From Psychrosphaera sp. F3M07 (lineage in GTDB: Bacteria; Pseudomonadota; Gammaproteobacteria; Enterobacterales; Alteromonadaceae), in assembly GCF_018860345.1 (NCBI RefSeq), contig NZ_JAHKPJ010000011.1:1-64000 (forward strand): 64,000 bases of DNA, in the 5' to 3' direction. The stretch's first letter is position 1. The number at the start of each line of letters is the position of its first letter. Positions 26,094 to 35,727 of this stretch are shown here, piece after piece. Under the pieces are notes generated by a model. That model worked only from the letters and a program-made list of their open reading frames with translations, had not been told where the DNA came from and did no database searches. Made by a program: the position numbers and the translations under genes.

Positions 26094-26698
26094 GATTGTC
26101 CTATATCCAATTTATTCTAATAACCCTGATTTTTTTCTACTCGATTCTCAGCTTTCATTCTTAAAACGTTACTATCATTTTTAATTTGTTACTAACTAGG
26201 CCTGCGAGTGAAGAGCTGAATATGTTTTATACTTGGTTAGGTAAATGAAAAAAAATGGTATTACTTCATCAATCCATGAATGAAATTCATAATGTTCTCG
26301 TTAAGAAGTCATCTTTATTCATAAATTTACAGGATAGAATGATTACTACGATGTGAAACCCTAAGCTAGGATCATTAACGGTTTGTTTGACTTTTATAGG
26401 ACAAATTAGATATTTATTTTCATATACAAATACAGAAATACTTTCCAACTTTTCACTAATGAAACAGTTGTGTTTTTACTAAACAAGCCAATTAATTAAC
26501 AAAAACCAAGATGGAAGAAAAATAAACATATGAAACAATAACTTATACAATAATCCATAATACAATTGGTTATCACCCCAAACTCTTACAACGCAAAACC
26601 ATTCTATTTTTTCGAAAGGTACTGATGAAAAATATAAATTTAACTTGGTTAAATAGAATGTATTATATAACCATTAGATTACTCAGAGACGATTCATT
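26094..26698. other. Long divergent intergenic region, mesX / cytochrome b561
   Basis: About 605 bases, AT-rich, with no coding sequence found. It holds the MetR box at 26277-26289 and should contain promoters for both divergent genes. I recognise no riboswitch. Confidence 0.6.
26277..26289. promoter_or_regulatory. Perfect MetR box upstream of mesX
   Basis: TGAATGAAATTCA fits the MetR consensus TGAA-N5-TTCA exactly. It lies 184 bases upstream of the mesX start, far for a simple activator site, so the promoter may have a long leader. Confidence 0.6.
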
Positions 26699-27241
26699 AT
26701 GCTTAAAAATACAGACGTACAGTTTGGTTTAGTGAGTACTTATGTCCATTGGCTAAGTGCAATAATGGTATTCAGTTTATTTGCCGTCGGTTTTTGGATG
26801 GTGGATTTAAACTACTACAGTGAATGGTATAAAACAGCCCCTTATTATCATAAGGCATTTGGCTTAACCTTGTTCTTTATTACTTTATTTAGGATATGCT
26901 GGAAACTCATTAACGTGTCTCCAAAAGAGTTAGGAAATAACAAATTGGAACATAAACTCGCCAAAGTTGCTCATTTAGCCCTTTATGGCTTGTTATTACT
27001 TATCATGTTCAGTGGGTATTTAATCTCAACGGCTGATGGTAGAGGGATTGAATTGTTTAGTATCGTCACTATACCATCCATGGGTGAGCTATTTCCAAAT
27101 CAAGAGGACCTTGCTGGGGAAATACACGAAATTGCAGCATATACAATTATAGCAATGGTTGTACTTCATATTGGAGCAGCTTTAAAACATCATTTTGTAG
27201 ATAAAGATGCTACTTTAAAACGTATGACAAAATTTAAATAA
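26699..27241 (+). CDS. Cytochrome b561 family protein (YceJ-like)
   Basis: 180 residues with four membrane segments and histidines placed for two b-type hemes (for example VHWLSA near residue 18, YHKAFG near 55, HLALYG near 98, LHIGAALKHHF near 160). The family moves electrons across the inner membrane to periplasmic partners, probably from quinol. The gene is followed after 38 bases by a YceI-family gene, the same pairing as yceJ-yceI in E. coli. Confidence 0.9.
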   Translation: MLKNTDVQFGLVSTYVHWLSAIMVFSLFAVGFWMVDLNYYSEWYKTAPYYHKAFGLTLFFITLFRICWKLINVSPKELGNNKLEHKLAKVAHLALYGLLLLIMFSGYLISTADGRGIELFSIVTIPSMGELFPNQEDLAGEIHEIAAYTIIAMVVLHIGAALKHHFVDKDATLKRMTKFK

Positions 27242-27279
27242 TAACGATTCATTATTAACTTTAATAAAAGAGAAATTAC

Positions 27280-27846
27280 ATGAAAAAAATGACACTAACG
27301 TTAGTTGGACTTCTAGCATTAACCGCAAGCCAATTTGCAACTGCAGCCGATTATGTATTAGACACAAAAGGCGCACATGCGTTTATCAACTTTAAAGCCA
27401 GCCATTTGGGTTACAGCTGGTTAACTGGCCGTTTTAATACCTTTGACGGTAAATTCAGTTACGATGCTAAAAATGTCGGTGCCACCCAAATCACCGTTAA
27501 TATCGACGCAACTAGCATTGATAGTAACCATGCAGAACGTGATAAACATTTACGTAGCGATGATTTCCTATCAACGGATAAGTTCCCAACCGCTAAATTT
27601 GTTAGTACAAAAGTAACTGATAAAGGCGAAGGGAAAATTGAAGTTAAGGGTGATTTTACATTACATGGCGTTACTAAAAACATCACAATTGACGCAACTA
27701 AAATTGGTGAAGGAAAAGATCCGTGGGGTGGATACCGTGCTGGTTTTGCTGGAACAACGACCATTGATGTTGCTGATTATGACTTTAAAGCGTCATGGGC
27801 TGGTAAAATTCAATTGGAGCTATTAATTGAAGGTATTAAACAGTAA
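27280..27846 (+). CDS. yceI: YceI-family periplasmic lipid-binding protein
   Basis: 188 residues with a signal peptide (MKKMTLTLVGLLALTASQFATA). The mature part is a YceI lipocalin-like barrel: DTKGAHAFINFKASHLGYSW at the start, DKHLRSDDFLSTDKFPTAKF, and FTLHGVTKNITID. Members bind long isoprenoids such as polyprenyl-quinone precursors. Second gene of the b561-yceI pair, closed by the terminator at 27866-27897. Confidence 0.94.
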   Translation: MKKMTLTLVGLLALTASQFATAADYVLDTKGAHAFINFKASHLGYSWLTGRFNTFDGKFSYDAKNVGATQITVNIDATSIDSNHAERDKHLRSDDFLSTDKFPTAKFVSTKVTDKGEGKIEVKGDFTLHGVTKNITIDATKIGEGKDPWGGYRAGFAGTTTIDVADYDFKASWAGKIQLELLIEGIKQ

Positions 27847-27865
27847 TACCGTAGCTCAATAAGCA

Positions 27866-27897
27866 AAAGGCACTATTTAACGATAGTGCCTTTTTTA
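27866..27897 (+). terminator. Rho-independent terminator after yceI
   Basis: GGCACTAT and ATAGTGCC form an 8-bp stem flanked by an A-run and a T-run (TTTTTT), so it can work on both strands. Confidence 0.88.
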
Positions 27898-27926
27898 TTG
27901 CTTAAATATATTACTTAAATTAGCCG

Positions 27927-28223
27927 TTAACCTTGTTTAACCTGCTCAACAGACTCAGCTAAATACCCTCTTACAAAGTATATCGTAAGTGGTTTGGTTA
28001 CAATTGGATATAGCAGGAATAATAATATTAGCCATGGCATTACAGACCAACTTTGCACACCGGCTATCAAAAAAAATACAGGAGCAATTAGCAACAATTT
28101 TATGGTATGCAATACCGCTTTTTTAGGTAATGTTAACTTACCTTTCGCTATTTCTAATGCCAACATACGTTGAGAATAATTTAACCCAGCAAATTCAGTT
28201 ATCTTACGCGTATCAAAAAACAT
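27927..28223 (-). CDS. Small membrane protein of unknown function
   Basis: 98 residues. Two adjacent hydrophobic segments (about 43-60 and 64-82) follow a soluble N-terminal part with LNYSQRMLALEIAKGKLTLPKK. It starts 15 bases after the stop of the POT transporter gene on the same strand and so is probably co-transcribed with it. I do not recognise a function. Confidence 0.7.
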   Translation of the reverse strand: MFFDTRKITEFAGLNYSQRMLALEIAKGKLTLPKKAVLHTIKLLLIAPVFFLIAGVQSWSVMPWLILLFLLYPIVTKPLTIYFVRGYLAESVEQVKQG

Positions 28224-28238
28224 TCATATTACCCACAG

Positions 28239-29663
28239 TTACATACCTTCGTGCGTCGCAACCACGGCGACTTCTTCTTCTAGTTTTTGCTCTTCGTCAT
28301 CGCAATGTTTACCTTGAGCGCCGTGCATCCAATTGATTAATTTATTTGACAGCAAAAATACGATTAATGCGGTCACTAACCCGGCAATAGCGATTGATGA
28401 AAAGATTGTGAATGCGTTTTCAACTTGTTGTTCTGAGTCCCCCACTAACGAACCAATAAACCCAGCCAATTTATTTGCCAATGCAGTACAAAACAACCAA
28501 ACGGCGATTAACAATGATGTTAACTTCACAGGCGCTAGTTTACCAATCATAGACAAACCAATAGGTGATAAACATAATTCAGCTAAAGTGTGGAATAAGA
28601 AGGCAAATATTAGAAATAACATACTCACTTTAACTGATTCGTCGCCACCTTGATTGTAAGTAGCCCAAACCATGACTAAAAAACCAATAGATAACAACAC
28701 CATAGCAATAGAAAACTTAATGGGAGCCTCAGGTTCTTTGTCACCTAACTTCACCCAAAAAGATGCAATAACAGGCGCGAGTAAAATAATAAACAAACCA
28801 TTTAATGCTTGAAACCAAGTGGCAGGCACTTCAAATCCAATCAAGTTTCTATCGGTAAACTCAGAAGCATAAATAGTAAATAACCCACCAGCTTGCGCAA
28901 AACCCACCCAAAATATTATTGAGAAGACACTCATTAAGATAATCACTTTAGTACGGTCTTTTTCATCTTTAGTTAATGGTGCGGTTTGGATGGGTTGTTG
29001 TTTCTTTAGCGCAACTTTCGCAGCTGGTGCTAAACCTAGCTCTCCTAAATACAATTTGCCATAAACAATTTGCATAGTAAGACCTATCAACATGCCAACA
29101 CCAGCGATAGCAAATCCATAATGCCAGTTTATCGTTTCACCAACTGACCCAATAATTAATGGTGAAATAAAAGCACCGAAATTAATACCCATGTAAAAAA
29201 TAGTGAAACCACCATGACGGCGATCATCATCTTCTTTAAATAAACCTGATACTAAGCCAGACATATTGGCTTTAAATAACATATTACCTAGGAGAATTAA
29301 TAACAAACCTAGATATAAAAATTGATGTTCAAGACCTTGAATAAACTCTGAGGGGACAGCTAATGTAAAGTAGCCAAAAGTTAATAAAAACCCGCCATAA
29401 ATAATGGCTTTTCGTTGTCCTAATACATGATCCGCTATCCAAGTACCAAATAGCGGCATGATGTAAATTAACATGGTGAACGTGCCATACAAGCTAAGCG
29501 CGTCCACGGTTGACCAAGCTAACCCATTATTTGAAGTGGCTGCGACTAAATACAGAACTAATAAAGCCCGCATTCCATAATAACTAAAGCGTTCCCACAT
29601 ATCCGTGTTCGCCAATAAAAACAGTCCTTTGGAATAGCCTAATATTTCAGTTTGTTGAGTCAT
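28239..29663 (-). CDS. Proton-dependent oligopeptide transporter (POT/PTR2 family)
   Basis: 474 residues, 12-14 membrane segments. The POT signature NTDMWERFSYYGMRALLVLYL and the segment GGFTIFYMGINFGAFISPLI are clear. It imports di- and tripeptides with protons. The last 25 or so residues are acidic. One of two tandem POT genes; in E. coli a POT gene (dtpA) follows nth, so this pair may be the displaced right-hand neighbour of nth. Confidence 0.94.
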   Translation of the reverse strand: MTQQTEILGYSKGLFLLANTDMWERFSYYGMRALLVLYLVAATSNNGLAWSTVDALSLYGTFTMLIYIMPLFGTWIADHVLGQRKAIIYGGFLLTFGYFTLAVPSEFIQGLEHQFLYLGLLLILLGNMLFKANMSGLVSGLFKEDDDRRHGGFTIFYMGINFGAFISPLIIGSVGETINWHYGFAIAGVGMLIGLTMQIVYGKLYLGELGLAPAAKVALKKQQPIQTAPLTKDEKDRTKVIILMSVFSIIFWVGFAQAGGLFTIYASEFTDRNLIGFEVPATWFQALNGLFIILLAPVIASFWVKLGDKEPEAPIKFSIAMVLLSIGFLVMVWATYNQGGDESVKVSMLFLIFAFLFHTLAELCLSPIGLSMIGKLAPVKLTSLLIAVWLFCTALANKLAGFIGSLVGDSEQQVENAFTIFSSIAIAGLVTALIVFLLSNKLINWMHGAQGKHCDDEEQKLEEEVAVVATHEGM

Positions 29664-29700
29664 TAATTAGCCGTATTTATTATTATTTTAGACATATACA

Positions 29701-29727
29701 AAAAAGCCCTAATTAAAGGGCTTTTTA
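29701..29727. terminator. Terminator between the two POT genes
   Basis: AAAAAAGCCCT and AGGGCTTTTT form a symmetrical hairpin with an A-run on one side and a T-run on the other. It lies downstream of the gene at 29743 and upstream of the gene at 28239. Confidence 0.85.
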
Positions 29728-29742
29728 TGAACAGACAGGAGG

Positions 29743-31236
29743 TTATTTCACTTCTGCTGCTTTTTCCCATGATTTAGTTTTAAAGCTTAATAAAACTAAC
29801 ACTATACCAATACCAATACTGAATAAACTTATTTGAATATAAAGTGCTGGAATTTGTTCAACATTATTAGGGTCAAAGTTACCCGCTAATAATCCTGAAA
29901 TGATACTTCCCATTGAGTAAGTTAATACAAACACACCCATTAACTGACCTGAGAAACGCTTAGGTGATAATTTACTTACCGCACTTAACGCAACCGGGCT
30001 CAAACATAACTCACCGACAGTGTGTAAGAAGTAAGTTGCAACCAACCAGTAAGGCGCTACTTTCAATCCAGATGCAGCGTATTGCGCAGCAAAGAACATT
30101 ACGATAAAGCCAGTTGCCATAATAATTAGGCCAAGTGCTGTTTTAACACTGTACGATGGGCTGATCATCTTTTTCGCTAAGTTAACCCATAATGCGGCAA
30201 AAAACGGAGATAATGCAATAATGAAGATTGAATTTAATGACTGAAACCAACCTGTCGGGATTTCGAAAGAACCAATCATTCGATCCGTATAATCACGAGC
30301 AAATAAGTTTAACGAAGAACCAGCTTGTTCAAAGCCAGAGAAAAAACAAGTAGAAGCAATACATACTAATAGTAGTGCGCCCATTCCTTTCTTTTCATTT
30401 TCATTTAAGTTGCCTAAGAAGTAAATACCACCAAAATAAGCAATAAATACAAGAGTAAAAACGACAGCGGTAGACTCAGCTAGTGATACTGGGTCAATAA
30501 CAATAGTACCGGCAAAGGTCATTGCCGTCACAGCGGCTAATGCAACCAAACCAGCAACGATAACCATCCAACTGATTTTTTGGCCATTGCTTGACATAGG
30601 GTGTGTCGGTTCAGCACCTACACCATTTAAGCGAGGTGTTGTCTTTTTATAGATCACTAGGCCTATTGCCATACCTACTGCAGCAGCACCAAATGCCCAG
30701 TGCCAACCATAACTGTCACTTTCCATCAAGTAGCCACATACAGTGTAACCAATGAGTGAACCTATGTTGATACCCATGTAATAAATAGCAAAACCGGCAT
30801 CACGACGATCATCATTGTCAGCATATAATTGGCCAACTAAAGAACTCATATTAGGTTTTAATAAACCAGTACCAAGTACAACAAAGATTAATCCAATAAA
30901 GAAAGATGCATCATGTGGTATCGCCAATATAATATGGCCACACATGATAATAATACCACCATACCAAATAGCACTTTGGCCACCAATTAAACGGTCAGCA
31001 ATCCAACCACCTGGTAATCCCATAAAGTATACAGCACCAGTATATAGGCCATATATTGCAGCAGCAGAGGCAACCGTGATACCAAGGCCACCTTCTTGTA
31101 ATGATGCAGTCATAAATAGTACTAACATCATTCGCATGCCGTAGTAACTCATTCGTTCCCACATTTCGGTTGTGAACAATGTTAGCAATCCGCCTGGTTG
31201 TCCAAACCATGTTCCAGTATATTCTGGTTTATTCAT
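29743..31236 (-). CDS. Proton-dependent oligopeptide transporter (POT/PTR2 family)
   Basis: 497 residues. The signature TEMWERMSYYGMRMMLVLF, the DDRRDAGFAIYYMGINIGS segment and the GELCLSPVALS motif near residue 410 identify a POT peptide transporter. It resembles its neighbour at 28239 along its length but is clearly diverged, so the duplication is old. The terminator between them suggests separate transcription. Confidence 0.94.
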   Translation of the reverse strand: MNKPEYTGTWFGQPGGLLTLFTTEMWERMSYYGMRMMLVLFMTASLQEGGLGITVASAAAIYGLYTGAVYFMGLPGGWIADRLIGGQSAIWYGGIIIMCGHIILAIPHDASFFIGLIFVVLGTGLLKPNMSSLVGQLYADNDDRRDAGFAIYYMGINIGSLIGYTVCGYLMESDSYGWHWAFGAAAVGMAIGLVIYKKTTPRLNGVGAEPTHPMSSNGQKISWMVIVAGLVALAAVTAMTFAGTIVIDPVSLAESTAVVFTLVFIAYFGGIYFLGNLNENEKKGMGALLLVCIASTCFFSGFEQAGSSLNLFARDYTDRMIGSFEIPTGWFQSLNSIFIIALSPFFAALWVNLAKKMISPSYSVKTALGLIIMATGFIVMFFAAQYAASGLKVAPYWLVATYFLHTVGELCLSPVALSAVSKLSPKRFSGQLMGVFVLTYSMGSIISGLLAGNFDPNNVEQIPALYIQISLFSIGIGIVLVLLSFKTKSWEKAAEVK

Positions 31237-31416
31237 AAGTGTCCCTTACGATTATAGTTATTATTTTTAAACGTCTTCTATGAGTCGTTTCGTGTATATC
31301 AAACCCACTGTTTATACCGTCATCATGCTGATGATGCAAGAGCAGTGAGTCTAATAGTAGGTTCAACTGGTTATAATTTGTAAGCTTTTACCCACTAAGC
31401 GCAAATTGCTTATGGA

Positions 31417-33327
31417 TTAATGATTTAATAATGTCGATTCTTGTTCTTTTAATTGATTTAATTTTTGGTAATTAAAGGCTTCATTCTCTTGGTTTATATC
31501 TTCAACAGAGTAACTTTCTATATTTAACCCTGTTGCATAAACCTGCCCATCAATTAAATACGCTTTATCTTTATAACTACTAATAATTAACCCCGCGCGC
31601 TGTTCAGGTAATTCAAATAAATTAAAGCCCGAGCTATAGTCACTGCTTGGATTAGCGCAATGTATTGCCTGTTGTAATATGGTAGGCACAACATCAATAT
31701 GGCCAGTTAATTGGTTAACGGAAGTGGCTACATCTTGATTTGGCTGTTTTATGATTAGAGGCACTGCAGTTTGGTATTTAGCAAAGTTACTGCCGTGGCC
31801 CCAATAACCGTTATTGTCATCGTTAAACTCTTCACCGTGATCTGACGTTACAATCGTTAACGTATTGTGTGCAACATCGGTGGCATTTAACACAGACCAA
31901 AGCTCCCCAAACAAACTATCAACATAGTTAACTGAGTTTTTATAATCATTAAATAGTGGCTTGCCATCCATATGTTTATCAAATAGAAAGGCTTCTGGAT
32001 TAGTTTCTACCGGTTGGAATAAGTTGTGTTCTTCTGGGTATTGATAGTTATGATGGCTAGCACTTAAAAACACAAATTTAAACCAAGGTTTGTCCGATGG
32101 TGTTTGTAAGTCTTTAACTAATGCATCCACAGCTAGTTTATCATTAATATATACTTTGTCTTTTAACGGGTTGACGTAATTTTCATCATTTATCTTGCCA
32201 AAAAACATCGCTTTTAGTGAAAACCTATCCAAGTTTGAAGAAGTATAAACATCAATATCATAACCTTGCTGCTCTAGGGTTTTAGTCAACAAACTCTGAT
32301 GTTGATATGGGGATGACGTCATATAGTCTCTATATGTTGGATGTAATCCATACAATAAGCTGAATAATCCATTTACCGTTACACTGCCACCACTGTAATG
32401 ATTATCAAATTGGGTTGCTTGTTGAGAAAATTCAAAGATATTCGGCGTAACTTTGTTATCCATCACATCCTGACGCCAACTTTCCATCACAAAAATTAAT
32501 ATATTAGGTTTGTGATTATCCCGTTCTGATGTTTCTGCTTTACACGTTAATGGGTGAGCTGGATATTGTAACAATCCACTTTTTGACTTTCCGGCTAAGA
32601 TTGAATCGATTTGATCACTCTGGTTATTAGTCTGCTCGGGGAAAATATTAGGGTAATTCGCTTTTAACTTGGTCATTAATTTGTTTGACGTTAATGGCGC
32701 ATAATATGGAAGATAAGGTGTAAATCGAGTGATATTGGCATTTTTATAATCATATCCAACAATATGAATTGTTTGTCCAATTAAGAAAATGACAAAAACA
32801 GCTGTATTAACCCATTTTAGTTTTAGCTTAGGTAAGTTATTTACTTTTTTATAAATAACAAAGTTAATTAAAAATATTACGGAATAAACAACTAAAGATA
32901 ATAAAACTAACCAAATGGATATGCCTATTCCTTTAAAGTCATGCAACAACATATTAATGAATAACATATCGATATGAAAGCGATATATATCAAAAATGAA
33001 GTAATCAGCCACCAACATCATGTCGAGCAAAAATTTAGGTATTAAGATTAACCAAAGTAGTTTCCGCCCCCATAAAACAGGCATCAACACGAACGTCAAC
33101 AGCATTAAAATGAAGTAATAATAAATAGGAATCGTTAGCGCATACACGGCCCCTAACGTGGTTAATTTAACGTCTGCATTAAATATGAACGCCAATAACA
33201 ACAGGTAGGTAAAAACGAAACTATAAAGCACAAACTGGAACAGCTTAGTGCTATTGTCTCGAACTGAAAATGCCCTTTTAAGCCATCCTAATGCATTGGT
33301 TATAGTTGCGTTAATTTCGTTTGCCAT
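31417..33327 (-). CDS. Inner-membrane sulfatase-fold protein, YejM/LapC (PbgA)-like
   Basis: 636 residues. Five membrane segments occupy about the first 190 residues, followed by a periplasmic alkaline-phosphatase/sulfatase fold (ILIFVMESWRQDV, TIVTSDHGEEFNDDNNGYWGHG). GGSVTVNGLFSLLYG matches the YejM segment FSGGNSTRTGIFGLFYG. YejM of enterobacteria controls lipopolysaccharide synthesis by restraining LapB and is not an active hydrolase. The general similarity is clear; orthology is likely but not proven. A PAP2-family gene lies 36 bases upstream on the same strand. Confidence 0.8.
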   Translation of the reverse strand: MANEINATITNALGWLKRAFSVRDNSTKLFQFVLYSFVFTYLLLLAFIFNADVKLTTLGAVYALTIPIYYYFILMLLTFVLMPVLWGRKLLWLILIPKFLLDMMLVADYFIFDIYRFHIDMLFINMLLHDFKGIGISIWLVLLSLVVYSVIFLINFVIYKKVNNLPKLKLKWVNTAVFVIFLIGQTIHIVGYDYKNANITRFTPYLPYYAPLTSNKLMTKLKANYPNIFPEQTNNQSDQIDSILAGKSKSGLLQYPAHPLTCKAETSERDNHKPNILIFVMESWRQDVMDNKVTPNIFEFSQQATQFDNHYSGGSVTVNGLFSLLYGLHPTYRDYMTSSPYQHQSLLTKTLEQQGYDIDVYTSSNLDRFSLKAMFFGKINDENYVNPLKDKVYINDKLAVDALVKDLQTPSDKPWFKFVFLSASHHNYQYPEEHNLFQPVETNPEAFLFDKHMDGKPLFNDYKNSVNYVDSLFGELWSVLNATDVAHNTLTIVTSDHGEEFNDDNNGYWGHGSNFAKYQTAVPLIIKQPNQDVATSVNQLTGHIDVVPTILQQAIHCANPSSDYSSGFNLFELPEQRAGLIISSYKDKAYLIDGQVYATGLNIESYSVEDINQENEAFNYQKLNQLKEQESTLLNH

Positions 33328-33363
33328 GTTTGACCTAAATTCTTTCTAACTAAATATTTTGAG

Positions 33364-34152
33364 TTACCAATTAACAGCAACAGAAACGCCAATTCCATCG
33401 CCAAAAGTATATGGACTTACTTGCATCCAGTTGCCATTTAAGCCATTAGAGTTGACGGCATCTACCGCTTCCCAAGCCATAAACCAACCTAATAAAGCTT
33501 GCGAGAAATAATGCGCATCATCGTTAACTCGTGACCAAGCTGAAAGGCCAGAAGCAAATAAAGCTAGATTTTGTTGCATTGGACTTAAGTGTTCCATCTT
33601 AGATAAAACCAAAAATGGAACCGCGCCCATAAATGCATGACCACTTACCCCATTATCATCATTAAAAGGACGCCAATGTGCATCTTGGTAATGGTCTCGC
33701 GGCCTTGATCCACCAGTTAATAACTGTAACGTACCAACCGCTGGAGCTCCGACTAGGTAAGACCTAAACGTTAGTTGTCCCCAATGACCAAAAGCATTCT
33801 TTGTAGAAGACAACTGCATTGCAGTTGCGGCTAATGAGATTGGTACCATTAATGTTTTTTCACCAAATAACTTGGCAACGCTGGAAATATTGTCTGAAAA
33901 ACTCGATTTAATATTATCTTGATGCCAAGTTTGAATTTTTGGATCTAGTCGTGAATTAGCAACAACAGCACCTAGTGAAAACACACCGGCAACCCTTAAC
34001 AAACGGTCTCGTTGATAAAACGTTTCGTAATCATTAAGGATCTCAGACCATATAAGGTCGCTGTTTAATTCAAATCGTTCTTGCGCGATAGTTTTGAAAG
34101 CAGTGAATTGTAGAATGGTTGCAGCAATTAAATATTTATATAAATTTTGCAT
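33364..34152 (-). CDS. PAP2-family phosphatase-like membrane or periplasmic protein
   Basis: 262 residues with an N-terminal signal (cut near TIAQ). The three PAP2 motifs are recognisable but altered: GGSRPRDHYQDAHWRPF, VSGHAF, and SRVNDDAHYFSQALLGW. The last motif has glutamine where SR-x5-H-x3-D expects aspartate. The C-terminus (FGDGIGVSVAVNW) looks like a beta-strand. PAP2 enzymes remove phosphate from lipids; activity is uncertain with these changes. Adjacent to the YejM-like gene. Confidence 0.75.
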   Translation of the reverse strand: MQNLYKYLIAATILQFTAFKTIAQERFELNSDLIWSEILNDYETFYQRDRLLRVAGVFSLGAVVANSRLDPKIQTWHQDNIKSSFSDNISSVAKLFGEKTLMVPISLAATAMQLSSTKNAFGHWGQLTFRSYLVGAPAVGTLQLLTGGSRPRDHYQDAHWRPFNDDNGVSGHAFMGAVPFLVLSKMEHLSPMQQNLALFASGLSAWSRVNDDAHYFSQALLGWFMAWEAVDAVNSNGLNGNWMQVSPYTFGDGIGVSVAVNW

Positions 34153-34298
34153 GACGTCCTATCATCTAAATAAAGTTAATTTTGTTGAAAGTGTATTTCG
34201 GGGGAGATTAACACAAGATAAACGCAGTTTTTAGCAAATAGTGATATTTAGCTTGTGTATAAAAGCATAATTTTTGAAGCGATTTAAATTGCCTTCAA

Positions 34299-35102
34299 TT
34301 AATCATCATCGTCTAAATTTGTTTCATTACTCAAAATGTCATAATCTCTAAGGCGCGGTAATTGTTTCTGTAATCTTGCTTCTATCGCATCTAAGGTTTC
34401 AAAGCGTTGGCAAAATGCAGCCGCTTTCTCTTCTAATCTATCCGCATTAAATTTTAATGAACGTTCTACTTCTGAGCTGATCATATCAACTCGTTCACCT
34501 AGGTCGACTCGTTTACCTTCAATATCACTTTCGCTTTGTTTAAAGGCTTCATCCATCGCACCTAACATGATGTGAAGGGAGTTGGTGACCACACTCTTTA
34601 CTTGATTCGACAATTCTTCTTCAAAAAAATCAGTCAGGCCATTTAAACCTTGCGGGGCCAAATAAAAATTATCACCGCTGCGCGCAAAACGGCCTAATAA
34701 ACGGCCTTGTAATACCGATATATGTTCTTCAATCCCTTGTGCTGCGTCGGTCCCAGCAAAGCCTTTAATTATTTTATTTAACGCACTAAAACCTAATTCC
34801 ATGCTGTCCATCGCTATGGATACAATCTCAGGAAGTTCTTTTCTTAAACCTAAACTAAATTCTTTAACTAATGACTTTTGTTCTGCCGTTAGGGATATTT
34901 GATCACCTCTTATAAACAACTGTTCGTCATTATTTATTTGAAATTGAGTACGTCCTTTTTCTAAAACACGAATATGATCAGGTGAGATCAACAATCCCAT
35001 CTTCAGTTGAATTGGACATTCTCCAGGCTTACTAAGTGCTGGAAATGAAAAAGTGGCTAGTATGAAAATACTTAAATAGAAAGATGAAAGATTAAAACCC
35101 AA
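34299..35102 (-). CDS. DUF2884 / YggN-like periplasmic protein
   Basis: 267 residues from a TTG start at 35102, needed to include the signal peptide (FYLSIFILATFSFPALS); GGAA lies 8 bases upstream. The mature part follows the YggN pattern: a short strand region (ISPDHIRVLEKGRTQFQINND), a helical body, and a C-terminal cysteine segment FCQRFETLDAIEARLQ. It ends in an acidic DDDD tail. Function unknown in the family. Confidence 0.85.
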   Translation of the reverse strand: MGFNLSSFYLSIFILATFSFPALSKPGECPIQLKMGLLISPDHIRVLEKGRTQFQINNDEQLFIRGDQISLTAEQKSLVKEFSLGLRKELPEIVSIAMDSMELGFSALNKIIKGFAGTDAAQGIEEHISVLQGRLLGRFARSGDNFYLAPQGLNGLTDFFEEELSNQVKSVVTNSLHIMLGAMDEAFKQSESDIEGKRVDLGERVDMISSEVERSLKFNADRLEEKAAAFCQRFETLDAIEARLQKQLPRLRDYDILSNETNLDDDD

Positions 35103-35169
35103 GATAGCAATTCCAATAACAAAGAATGAATATTATTCCCTTTTAGTTTGCAGGGAAAGTGTTCCTTGA

Positions 35170-35727
35170 TCAATGCTGTTCAGCGTATCTAACCATACGT
35201 ACGTAGAAATCTTGGTCCGTATTATAACTATCAAGACCGCCTGTAGAAAATAAAACAGCCCAGACTTTACGTCCACTATCCCCGGTCATTTTAGGTGACG
35301 ATGACCAAAACTCTCCAGAAGGTGTATTTGGAAATATTGTGGCATTCACCGCAGGCGTAACACAATTTCGTTCAACGATTGATGCCAACTCTTTTATATT
35401 AGGTAGACGCCAGTCCGTTCTTTGTTCTAGCTCATAGGTATTTGATAATTTAAGCGCATCTTGCCATGTTAATCGGACGGCTAAGCCATCACAGGTGCCG
35501 TCGTCATCGTTCCACTGCTGACCCACAACACACCGAGCCCATGCCAATCCTGTGCTGGAATGAATGACAAAACCAGGTTCTGACTCTGATATTTCAAAAC
35601 TACTTTCGTCGGTTGTTACTGTAGTGCCATTGCACTCTTGTGCGGCAAACGCAAAGGTTGAACACGTCATTAAGAATGACGAAATAATGGCTGCTAATGC
35701 CTTTGCTTTATTATTTACAGGTTTCAT
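35170..35727 (-). CDS. Secreted DUF1566 (Lcl C-terminal) protein
   Basis: 185 residues with a signal peptide (cut near AFAAQ). The DUF1566 pattern is present: HSSTGLAWARCVVGQQW, TWQDALKLSN, DWRLPNIKELASIVE, GEFWSSSP and ending VRMVRYAE. Such domains occur in surface and adhesion proteins of marine bacteria. Its start overlaps the stop of the gene upstream (TAATG), so the two are translationally coupled and likely act together. Confidence 0.85.
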   Translation of the reverse strand: MKPVNNKAKALAAIISSFLMTCSTFAFAAQECNGTTVTTDESSFEISESEPGFVIHSSTGLAWARCVVGQQWNDDDGTCDGLAVRLTWQDALKLSNTYELEQRTDWRLPNIKELASIVERNCVTPAVNATIFPNTPSGEFWSSSPKMTGDSGRKVWAVLFSTGGLDSYNTDQDFYVRMVRYAEQH

